Assembly: GCF_004016515.1 (NCBI RefSeq)
Contig: NZ_SACT01000007.1
Span: 186,001 to 250,000 of the forward strand
Length of the DNA stretch: 64,000 nt
Source: Rubrivivax albus
Lineage (GTDB): Bacteria > Pseudomonadota > Gammaproteobacteria > Burkholderiales > Burkholderiaceae_C
Direction: 5' to 3'
The notes below the pieces were generated by a model. It was not told where the DNA came from and made no database searches. It worked only from the letters and a program-made list of their open reading frames with translations. The position numbers were made by a program, and so were the translations under genes. Below are positions 29,458 to 36,488 of this stretch, piece by piece (the first letter of the stretch is position 1; each line of letters begins with the position of its first letter).

Positions 29458-29973
29458 TCAGTCGACGTGGGTGGCTTCGGCCGAGGGCTCGGCGAAGAAG
29501 GCCTGGCCCGACAGGCGTGACCACAGCGCCTGGGCAAAGGCCAGCGCAAAGCCCACCGCCCCGAGCGCCATGCTCAGCTGCGGGATCCACATGGGCGTGG
29601 CGTCACCGGTGGGCGCCACGTCGTGCAGCGTGTACGACACCCACACCAGCCGCACCGAGAACCACGCCAGGTAGGCCGACAGGCCCACGCCCAGCGCCAG
29701 CGACAGCAGCTCCATCACACCGCGCAGGCCGAGCTTCACATGGTCCAGCAGCAGCGTGGCGCGGATGTGCTCGTTGTGCTGCAGCGTGGCCGGCAGGGCC
29801 AGGAACAGCGCTGCGGCGATGGCATAGCCGGCGTAGCCGTCCAGGCCCGGGATGTTCCAGCCGAACAGCCGGGCCAGGATGTTCAGGCCGATGGCGGTGA
29901 AGGCGCCCACCATGGCCACGCCGGCCAGGGCCAGCAGCAACCGGTAGAACCCGAGCATGAAGCGGTGCAGCAT
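29458..29973 (-). CDS. dctQ: TRAP transporter small permease DctQ (pxp operon)
   Basis: A 171-residue protein with four transmembrane helices in the DctQ arrangement: GVAMVGAFTAIGLNILARLFG, YAGYAIAAALFLALPATLQHNEHIRATLLL (the conserved H-IR-T/V pattern after helix 2), a third helix near LSLALGVGLSAYLAWFS and WIPQLSMALGAVGFALAF. The chosen ATG at 29973 gives normal family length; the larger open frame upstream is antisense or out-of-frame to dctP. Confidence 0.9.
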   Translation of the reverse strand: MLHRFMLGFYRLLLALAGVAMVGAFTAIGLNILARLFGWNIPGLDGYAGYAIAAALFLALPATLQHNEHIRATLLLDHVKLGLRGVMELLSLALGVGLSAYLAWFSVRLVWVSYTLHDVAPTGDATPMWIPQLSMALGAVGFALAFAQALWSRLSGQAFFAEPSAEATHVD

Positions 29974-30044
29974 CGCCTGTCCTCCGGTGTGTGCGGGTGC
30001 CCGTGGCCGGCAGGCGTTCAGCGCCTGCCGCGTCGGGGCTGGCG

Positions 30045-31010
30045 TCAGTTCTTGCGGTAGGCGTCGATGATGGCCTTGCCTTCGGCACCGGCGGCGGCCA
30101 GCCATTCTTCGGTCATCGTGTCGCCGATCTTCTTCAGCGCCGCCTTCACGCTGTCGCTGGGCGGCGCGATGGTCACCCCGTTGGCCTTGAGCACGGCGAT
30201 GGAATCGGCGTCCACCTGCTCGCTCATCTTCCAGCCGCGCGCCTCGGCATCGGCCGCGGCCTTCAGCACCGCGTCCTGCGTGGCCTTGTCCAGCGCGTCG
30301 AAGGCCTTCTGGCTGACGGCGGTGACGTTGCGCGGCAGCCAGCCGTTGACGGGGTAGAAGTACTTCACCTGCTCGTAGAGCTTGCCGTCGGCGCCGCTGG
30401 CGCTGCTGGTGAGGAAGTTGTTGGCCGCGCCGGTGGCCAGCGCCTGGCCCAGCTCGGGGAGCTGGATCGTCACCGGCGACGCGCCCAGCATCGTGGCGAT
30501 CTTGGTCGTGGCCGGGTTGTAGGCGCGCATCTTGGTGCCCTTGAAATCGTCGGCACTGTTGATCGGCTTGACCGAGTACAGCGACTGGCCAGGCCAGGGC
30601 ACCGAGAACAGCATCTTCACGCCCTGCTTGCCCAGCACACCGGCCTGCACCGGCTTGGCGGCGTCGTAGAGCTTCTTCGCGTCCGCATAGCTGGTGGCCA
30701 GGAAGGGGATGGAATCGGCGCCGAACAGCGGGTTCTCGTTGGCCAGGCCGGAGATGATGAACTCGCCCGCCGGCACCAGGCCGGTCTGGATGGCGCGCTT
30801 GATCTCCGGCTGCTTGAACAGCGACGCGCCCGGGTGCACCGTGATCATCAGCTTGCCGCCGGTGGCCGCCTTCACGTCGGCAGCGAACTGCTCCAGGTTC
30901 TTGGTCTGGAAGGTGTTGGCGCCGTAGCCACTGGCCAGGTCCCATTTCGTCTGGGCACTGGCGGAAGCAGCGAGGGCAAGGGCCGTCAGGCCGAAGGCGA
31001 GCGATTTCAT
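30045..31010 (-). CDS. dctP: TRAP transporter substrate-binding protein DctP (pxp operon)
   Basis: A 321-residue periplasmic protein. MKSLAFGLTALALAASASAQ is the signal peptide. The mature N-terminus TKWDLASGYGANTFQTKNL is followed by DctP-family landmarks: GGKLMITVHPGASLFKQPEIKRA, GLANENPLFGADSIPFLATSY and DDFKGTKMRAYNPAT, which carries the conserved substrate-carboxylate Arg. A closely related protein is encoded at 33580-34554, beginning with the same TKWDL after cleavage. It lies 34 bp after the DUF1445 gene stop. Confidence 0.92.
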   Translation of the reverse strand: MKSLAFGLTALALAASASAQTKWDLASGYGANTFQTKNLEQFAADVKAATGGKLMITVHPGASLFKQPEIKRAIQTGLVPAGEFIISGLANENPLFGADSIPFLATSYADAKKLYDAAKPVQAGVLGKQGVKMLFSVPWPGQSLYSVKPINSADDFKGTKMRAYNPATTKIATMLGASPVTIQLPELGQALATGAANNFLTSSASGADGKLYEQVKYFYPVNGWLPRNVTAVSQKAFDALDKATQDAVLKAAADAEARGWKMSEQVDADSIAVLKANGVTIAPPSDSVKAALKKIGDTMTEEWLAAAGAEGKAIIDAYRKN

Positions 31011-31044
31011 GTCAGGGCTCCTTCTGGGTGAACTGGGTTGTGGG

Positions 31045-31863
31045 TCAGTGGCTGGCCAGCTGGTGGTTCAGCAGGTCGGTGATCAGCATGGCGCCCGGTG
31101 CATGCGTGATGCACAGCGGCGGCCGGGCGCGCTTGAGCGCAGCCTGAGGCGTGACGCCACAGGCCCAGAACACGGGGATCTCGCCGGCTTCCACCGGCAC
31201 CGCGTCGCCGTAGTCGGGTGCCGACAGGTCGGCAATGCCCACCTGGGCCGGGTCGCCCAGGTGCACCGGCGCACCGTGCACCGCCGGAAAGCGCGAGGTG
31301 ATCTGCACCGCGCGGATGGCGTGGGCCGCCGTCATCGGCCGCATCGACATCACCATCGGCCCGCCGAACGGCCCGGCCTCCTGGGTGGCGACGTTGGTGC
31401 GGTACATGGGCACGTTGCGGCCCAGGTCCACGTGCCGGATGGGGATGCCTTCGGCACGCATCGCCCACTCGAAGCTGAACGAACAGCCGATGGCGAAGCT
31501 CACCAGGTCGTCGCGCCAGAGCGCGCGCACGTCGGCGCACTCCTCCACCAATTCGCCGTCGCGCCAGACGCGGTAGCGCGGCAGGTCGGTGCGCAGGTCC
31601 AGGTCGCCCGCCAGCGTCGGCAGGGCCGGGCTGCCGGCGTCGCTGACCGCCAGCACCGGGCAGGGGCGCGGGTTGCGCTGGCAGAACAGCAGGAAATCGG
31701 CGGCCCAGTCGCGCGGCAGCACCACCAGGTTGGCCTGCACCAGGTCGTCGGCCAGGCCGCTGGTGTGCGCCGCCGGCGCGCCGGCGCGGAAACGGCCGCG
31801 GGCTTCCGAACCGCGCCGGGCGGCGTCCGCGTCGAAGGTCGAGGGGGTCGGGTGGTTCGGCAT
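31045..31863 (-). CDS. DUF1445 (YcsI-type) putative hydro-lyase
   Basis: A 272-residue protein of the DUF1445/YcsI family. Landmarks include LVVLPRDWAADFLLFCQRNP, VSFAIGCSFSFEWAM, VPMYRTNVATQEAGPFGGPMVMSMRPM and VFWACGVTPQAALKRARPPLCITHAPGAMLITD. In Bacillus ycsI lies in the kip/ycs (5-oxoprolinase) operon, and the human mitochondrial D-glutamate cyclase contains a related segment, so a role in glutamate/pyroglutamate interconversion is plausible but unproven. It is the first gene of the operon ycsI-dctPQM-pxpBCA. Confidence 0.85.
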   Translation of the reverse strand: MPNHPTPSTFDADAARRGSEARGRFRAGAPAAHTSGLADDLVQANLVVLPRDWAADFLLFCQRNPRPCPVLAVSDAGSPALPTLAGDLDLRTDLPRYRVWRDGELVEECADVRALWRDDLVSFAIGCSFSFEWAMRAEGIPIRHVDLGRNVPMYRTNVATQEAGPFGGPMVMSMRPMTAAHAIRAVQITSRFPAVHGAPVHLGDPAQVGIADLSAPDYGDAVPVEAGEIPVFWACGVTPQAALKRARPPLCITHAPGAMLITDLLNHQLASH

Positions 31864-31919
31864 GGGCGCATGCTGCGCCGAAGAACGCGCGCCGACAAAC
31901 AGAAGTTTTCTCGCTCAGG

Positions 31920-31938
31920 TCATCGATATTTTCGATGA
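31920..31938. promoter_or_regulatory. LysR-type operator upstream of the ycsI-dctPQM-pxpBCA operon
   Basis: Perfect 7-bp arms TCATCGA and TCGATGA around a 5-bp A/T core. Inside them lies ATC-N9-GAT (31922-31936), the classical LysR-family recognition pattern. The site covers the last codons and stop of the LysR gene and is centred about 66 bp before the ATG of the DUF1445 gene, where a LysR activator would bind. A run this rich in A/T is exceptional in the local sequence. Confidence 0.6.
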
Positions 31939-32819
31939 TTGGGGTCAACCCCAAGATGGCGCAGCAGGCTGTCGACCACCGGCCGCTGGGCGGCGGAACT
32001 GGGGTCCATGCGCCAGCTCAGGTGCACCGGCAGCGGCGGCAGCGTGCTGTCGCAGGCCAGCGCCTTGAGCGGGCCACGGCCGCGCAGGCGCTCGACGACG
32101 GCCGACGGCAGGGTGGCGATGCCCAGGCCGTCCTCCACCAGCCGCGCCAGCGCGCTGATCGACGACACGGTGTGCACGCGCCGTGGCTCGATGCCGGCGC
32201 GGTGCAGCAGGTCCAGCAGCGCCACGTGCGGCTGCGAGCCGCGCTGGAAGGTCAGCAGCTCGTGGCCGGCCAGGTCGGCCAGCGTCCACTGCCGGCGGCG
32301 GTGCTGCTGGGCGTGGCCGACGAACAGCATCGGCATCGACGGCAGTGCGATGGCACGCACGCCGGTGCCGGCCGCGGGCAGTGCCGCGATGGCCAGGTCC
32401 AGCGTGCCGCGCGCGAGCTGGTCCACCAGCACCGGCGAGGTTTCCACCGTCAGCTCCAGCGCCATCTCAGGCTGCGCGGCGTGCAGCTGGCGCACCCAGT
32501 CCATCAGCCACGAGTGCAGGGCCGACTCGAACGCCCCGACGCGCAGCAGCACGGGCTGTGCGGCCGAGGCGCCCAGCTCGGCGCGGATCTCCTTCTGCAT
32601 GGCCAGCAGCTTCTCCGCATGGCCCATGAAGCGCTGGCCGGCCACGGTGAGGCGGAACTGGCGGTCGCCGCGGTCGAGCAGCAGCGTGCCGAGTTCCTGC
32701 TCCAGCGCCGCGATGCGGCTGGACATGGCCGACTGCGTGAGGTGCAGCTTCTCCGCCGCGCGCGTGACACTGCGCAGCGTGACCACCCAGTAGAAGGCTT
32801 CGACGAAACGCAGGTTCAT
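31920..32819 (-). CDS. LysR family transcriptional regulator
   Basis: A 299-residue LysR-type regulator. The N-terminal winged helix (residues 1-60) has FVEAFYWVVTLRSVTRAAEKLHLTQSAMSSRIAALEQELG. The effector domain (about 90-295) has the expected lobes, with FVGHAQQH and VSSISALARLVEDGLGIATLPSAVV. It lies between the racemase (22 bp upstream, same strand) and the pxp operon (56 bp downstream). A LysR-type palindrome overlaps its own 3' end, so it probably controls the pxp/TRAP operon, and perhaps the divergent TRAP genes at 33.6 kb, in response to pyroglutamate or glutamate. Effector inferred. Confidence 0.92.
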   Translation of the reverse strand: MNLRFVEAFYWVVTLRSVTRAAEKLHLTQSAMSSRIAALEQELGTLLLDRGDRQFRLTVAGQRFMGHAEKLLAMQKEIRAELGASAAQPVLLRVGAFESALHSWLMDWVRQLHAAQPEMALELTVETSPVLVDQLARGTLDLAIAALPAAGTGVRAIALPSMPMLFVGHAQQHRRRQWTLADLAGHELLTFQRGSQPHVALLDLLHRAGIEPRRVHTVSSISALARLVEDGLGIATLPSAVVERLRGRGPLKALACDSTLPPLPVHLSWRMDPSSAAQRPVVDSLLRHLGVDPNHRKYR

Positions 32820-32841
32820 GGGGTTCGTGCTGTCGTGGGTG

Positions 32842-33495
32842 TCATGGCAGCGCGGCCCAGCGCGCGTGCAGCAGCGTCATCACGTCGTGCACCGGCCGCC
32901 CGCAGGCGCGCGCCACGGCGTCGCTGTAGGGCGGCATGTTGGTGCACTCCAGCACGATGGCGCCGATGGCCGGGTGGGTCGTGATCAGCGCCCGTGCAGC
33001 ATCGACCACCTGCTGCTCGGCGTCCACCGGGTCCAGCGTGGGCCGGTCCTCCAGCAGCGTGCGCGCGAAGGCGCTGTCCGGCCGTATGCCCTGCACCGGC
33101 GTGTCGGGGCCGGCCCCGGCGGCGCGCAGCACGGCCGCATCCAGCGCGCTGCCGTCCACCGTCACCACACCTGGCCGGCGCTCGGCGAGTTCCGGCAGCC
33201 ACAGCAGGGCCGACGTCCACACCGGCACCGGCAGCGCCGCCTGCAGCTCGGCCTGCCAGCGGGCCAGGAAGCCGCAGCTGGTGGTCAGGGCGCGCGCGCC
33301 GTCGGCCACCATCGCGCGGCCGGCCTCGATGAAGGGGGCGATCAGCGCCGGGTCGCCCTGTTGCACCACACGCACCGGCGTCGCGCCCTGCACCACGCGG
33401 TGGCGCACCGGCATGGTGAAGCTGCCGGCATAGCCGATGTCGCCCGGCAGACGGGGGAAGCGGGTCTGCAGCATCAGCACGCCGAGATGGGCCAT
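32842..33495 (-). CDS. Aspartate/glutamate racemase family protein
   Basis: A 217-residue protein of the Asp/Glu/hydantoin racemase superfamily. Two catalytic-type Cys are present: LTTSCGFLARWQ in the first half and IVLECTNMPPYSD in the second, each in the usual strand-loop context. It is shorter than hydantoin racemases (about 240) but complete. Possible substrates include D/L-glutamate, aspartate, 5-oxoproline or maleate. It shares a transcript with the LysR gene and diverges from a TRAP operon. Context suggests that it handles a D-isomer met during pyroglutamate or glutamate use. Confidence 0.83.
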   Translation of the reverse strand: MAHLGVLMLQTRFPRLPGDIGYAGSFTMPVRHRVVQGATPVRVVQQGDPALIAPFIEAGRAMVADGARALTTSCGFLARWQAELQAALPVPVWTSALLWLPELAERRPGVVTVDGSALDAAVLRAAGAGPDTPVQGIRPDSAFARTLLEDRPTLDPVDAEQQVVDAARALITTHPAIGAIVLECTNMPPYSDAVARACGRPVHDVMTLLHARWAALP

Positions 33496-33521
33496 GGTGG
33501 GGCTTCGGTGAAAGTCCCGGG

Positions 33522-33535
33522 CAGACGGACGTCTG
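33522..33535. promoter_or_regulatory. palindrome in the racemase/dctP2 divergent region
   Basis: CAGACG and CGTCTG with a 2-bp centre lie midway in the 84-bp gap between the racemase and second TRAP operon. TATGCT at 33544-33549 is a possible -10 for the plus strand. The palindrome does not match the LysR-type site at 31920, so if real it belongs to another regulator. Confidence 0.3.
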
Positions 33536-33579
33536 GCACGCCCTATGCTCCGGCACCGTTTTCCAGACCCGGAGTGTCC

Positions 33580-34554
33580 ATGAAAGCCAGCCACGTTCTC
33601 GTCTCCGCCGCCCTCGGTGCCCTGGTGGCCGCCGGCCCCGCCCTGGCCCAGACCAAGTGGGACCTGCCCGCCGCCTACCCGGCCACCAACTTCCACAGCG
33701 TCAACCTGCAGGCGTTCGCCGACGAGGTGAAGGCTGCCAGCGGCGGCAAGCTGGAGATCACGGTGCACGCCAACGCGTCGCTGTTCAAGGCGCCGGAGAT
33801 CAAGCGCGCGGTGCAGGGCGGCCAGGCGCAGATCGGCGAGATCCTGCTGGTGAACTTCGGCAACGAGTGGCCGATCTTCTCCGCCGACGGCCTGCCCTTC
33901 CTGGCCGACAGCTACGACAGCGCGATGAAGCTCTACGCCGCGCAGAAGCCGATGCTGCAGAAGAAGCTCGGCGAGCAGGGCATGATGCTGCTGTACGCCG
34001 TGCCGTGGCCGCCGCAGGGCATCTACAGCAAGCGCGCCGTCAACGCGGCCGCCGACCTCAAGGGCCTGAAGTGGCGCGCCTACAGCCCGGCCACCGCGCG
34101 CATCGCCGAGCTGGTGGGCGCGCAGCCGGTGACGGTGCAGGCTGCCGAACTCAGCCAGGCCATGGCCACCGGCGTGGTGGAGAGCTACATGTCCAGCGGC
34201 TCCACCGGCGCCGACACCAAGACCTACGAGCACCTGAAGTTCTGGTACGACACCCAGGCCTGGCTTCCGAAGAACGCGGTCATCGTCAACAAGCGCGCCT
34301 TCGACGCGCTGGACAAGGCGACGCAGGACGCCGTGATGAAGGCCGCCGCCACGGCCGAGTCGCGCGGCCTGGAGGCCAGCAAGAAGGTCAACACCGAGAG
34401 CCTGGACAAGCTGCGCGCCGGCGGCATGCAGATCCTGCCGCCGTCGCCGCAGCTCAAGGCCGACCTGCAGAAGGTGGGCGAGACCATGCTCAAGGAGTGG
34501 CTGGACAAGGCCGGCCCCGAGGGCCAGGCGCTGGTCGACGCCTTCCGCAAGTGA
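33580..34554 (+). CDS. dctP: TRAP transporter substrate-binding protein DctP (second system)
   Basis: A 324-residue periplasmic protein with signal peptide MKASHVLVSAALGALVAAGPALAQ. The mature start TKWDLPAAYPATNFHSVNL and the segments GGKLEITVHANASLFKAPEIKRAVQ, GNEWPIFSADGLPFLADSY and LKGLKWRAYSPATARIAELVG show it to be a paralogue of the DctP at 30045-31010. A GGAG ribosome site lies 6 bp before the ATG. The first of three plus-strand TRAP genes. The ligand probably resembles that of the first system. Confidence 0.92.
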   Translation: MKASHVLVSAALGALVAAGPALAQTKWDLPAAYPATNFHSVNLQAFADEVKAASGGKLEITVHANASLFKAPEIKRAVQGGQAQIGEILLVNFGNEWPIFSADGLPFLADSYDSAMKLYAAQKPMLQKKLGEQGMMLLYAVPWPPQGIYSKRAVNAAADLKGLKWRAYSPATARIAELVGAQPVTVQAAELSQAMATGVVESYMSSGSTGADTKTYEHLKFWYDTQAWLPKNAVIVNKRAFDALDKATQDAVMKAAATAESRGLEASKKVNTESLDKLRAGGMQILPPSPQLKADLQKVGETMLKEWLDKAGPEGQALVDAFRK

Positions 34555-34572
34555 GCGCAGCAAGCCGCTGAC

Positions 34573-35085
34573 GTGCTGCGCCGCGCGCTCGACGCCCTGT
34601 ACGACGGTGCCGCCTGGCTGGCGGCGCTGGCGATGATCGGCCTGCTGGCGATGGTGCTGCTGTCCATCGCCAGCCGGCAGCTGGGCTTCCACGTGCCCGG
34701 CACCGACGCCTACGCCGGCTACCTGATGGCGGCCTGCGGCTTCCTGGCGCTGGCGCACACCTTCAAGCGCGGCGAGCACATCCGCGTCACGCTGATCCTG
34801 CTGCGGCTGAAGGGCCGGGCGCGGCGCGCGCTGGAACTGTGGGCGCTGGCCGCCGGCACGCTGCTGGCGGCGCTGGCGGCGTTCTACGCGGTGCGGCTGT
34901 CCTGGCAGTCGCACCTGTTCCACGACATCTCCACCAGCAACGACGCCACGCCGCTGTGGATCCCGCAGCTGAGCATGGCAGCCGGCAGCATCATCCTGCT
35001 GGTGGCCTTCGTGGACGAGCTGGTGCTCGAGGTCCAGGGCCGGCGCTCGCACGCCACCCCCGACGAGGCGCTGCGCAATGAGTGA
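34573..35085 (+). CDS. dctQ: TRAP transporter small permease DctQ (second system)
   Basis: A 170-residue four-helix protein with GTG start 18 bp after dctP. Helix segments are AALAMIGLLAMVLLSIASRQLG, AGYLMAACGFLALAHTFKRGEHIRVTLILL, a third near LAAGTLLAALAAFYAV and WIPQLSMAAGSIILLVAF. The GEHIRVT motif after helix 2 is shared with the first DctQ. Its 3' end overlaps dctM by 8 nt. Confidence 0.9.
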   Translation: MLRRALDALYDGAAWLAALAMIGLLAMVLLSIASRQLGFHVPGTDAYAGYLMAACGFLALAHTFKRGEHIRVTLILLRLKGRARRALELWALAAGTLLAALAAFYAVRLSWQSHLFHDISTSNDATPLWIPQLSMAAGSIILLVAFVDELVLEVQGRRSHATPDEALRNE

Positions 35086-36379
35086 CCTCGCCATCACCGC
35101 GCTGCTGGTCGCCAGCCTGTTCCTGATCCTCGGCAGCGGGGTGTGGATCGGGCTGACGCTGTCGGGCGTGGCCTGGATCGGCATGCAGCTGTTCAGCAGC
35201 CGGCCCGCGGGCGACGCGATGGCGGTCACCATCTGGGGCAGCGCCAGCAGCTGGACGCTGACCGCGCTGCCGCTGTTCGTGTGGATGGGCGAGATCCTGT
35301 TCCGCACCCGGCTGTCCAACGACATGTTCCGCGGCCTGGCGCCGTGGATGCAGGCGCTGCCGGGCCGGCTGCTGCACACCAACGTGGTGGGCTGCACCAT
35401 CTTCGCCGCGGTGTCGGGCTCGAGTGCCGCCACCGTGGCCACCATCGGCAAGATGAGCCTGCCGGAGCTCAAGCGCCGCGGCTATCCGGATGCCATCGTC
35501 GTCGGCTCGCTGGCCGGTGCCGGCACGCTGGGCCTGCTGATCCCGCCGTCGATCATCATGATCGTCTACGGCGTCACTGCCGAGGTGTCGATCGCACAGC
35601 TGTTCGTCGCCGGCGTGCTGCCGGGGCTGATGCTGGGGGCGCTGTTCTCCGGCTACCTGGGACTGTGGTCGCTGCTGAACCCGGGCCGCATCCCGCCGGC
35701 CGACGGCGGGCTGACGCTGGCGGGCAAGCTCAAGGAGTCGCGCCACCTGATCCCGGTGCTGCTGCTGATCGCGGCGGTGCTGGGCAGCATCTACGGCGGC
35801 ATCGCCACCGCCACCGAGGCCGCGGCGCTGGGCGTGGTGGGCGCGCTGCTGATCTCCGCCACGCAGGGTTCGCTGACCTGGGCCACCTTCCGAGAATCTC
35901 TGCTCGGCGGCGTGCGCCTGTACTGCATGATCGCGCTGATCCTGGCCGGCGCCGCCTTCCTGACGCTGGCCATGGGCTACATCGGCCTGCCGCGCCACCT
36001 GGCGGAGTGGATCGGCGGCCTGGGCCTGGCGCCGTGGCAGCTGCTGCTGGCGCTGGCAGGCTTCTACATCCTGCTGGGCTGCTTTCTCGACGGCATCTCG
36101 ATGGTGGTGCTGACCATGGGCGTGATCCTGCCCACGGTGCAGGCCGCCGGCATCGACCTGATCTGGTTCGGCATCTTCATCGTCATCGTGGTGGAGATGG
36201 CGCAGATCACACCGCCAGTGGGCTTCAACCTCTTCGTGCTGCAGGGCATGACCGGGCGCGACATCGCCTGGATCGCGCGCGTGACCTTCCCGTTCTTCGC
36301 GCTGATGGTGCTGGGCTGCGCCCTGGTGTACTGGGTGCCGGAGATCGTGACCTGGCTGCCGGCGCAGATGCGCAGCTGA
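35078..36379 (+). CDS. dctM: TRAP transporter large permease DctM (second system)
   Basis: A 433-residue DctM-family permease. It matches the first DctM almost segment for segment: SWTLTALPLFVWMGEILFRTRLS, AAVSGSSAATVATIGKMSLPELK, GAGTLGLLIPPSIIMIVYGVTAEVSI, ATATEAAALGVVGALLI and LGCFLDGISMVVLTMGVILPTVQAAGIDLIWFG. This close similarity implies a duplication of the whole dctPQM set. The start overlaps the dctQ end. Confidence 0.93.
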   Translation: MSDLAITALLVASLFLILGSGVWIGLTLSGVAWIGMQLFSSRPAGDAMAVTIWGSASSWTLTALPLFVWMGEILFRTRLSNDMFRGLAPWMQALPGRLLHTNVVGCTIFAAVSGSSAATVATIGKMSLPELKRRGYPDAIVVGSLAGAGTLGLLIPPSIIMIVYGVTAEVSIAQLFVAGVLPGLMLGALFSGYLGLWSLLNPGRIPPADGGLTLAGKLKESRHLIPVLLLIAAVLGSIYGGIATATEAAALGVVGALLISATQGSLTWATFRESLLGGVRLYCMIALILAGAAFLTLAMGYIGLPRHLAEWIGGLGLAPWQLLLALAGFYILLGCFLDGISMVVLTMGVILPTVQAAGIDLIWFGIFIVIVVEMAQITPPVGFNLFVLQGMTGRDIAWIARVTFPFFALMVLGCALVYWVPEIVTWLPAQMRS

Positions 36380-36383
36380 GCAC

Positions 36384-36409
36384 AACAGGGGCCGCATCGG
36401 CCCGCTGTT
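36384..36409 (+). terminator. hairpin after the second dctM
   Basis: AACAGGGGCCG and CGGCCCGCTGTT pair as an 11-bp stem with one bulged G and a 3-nt loop, starting 5 bp after the dctM stop. No T-run follows, so it may be a weak or Rho-assisted end of the TRAP transcript. Confidence 0.45.
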
Positions 36410-36488
36410 CGACCGATCGCCAGACAGGCGCACGCCTACCATGGGCAGGACCTGGGCGCGCCGTCTGCGCCGCGTGGAGCCTGCCGCC

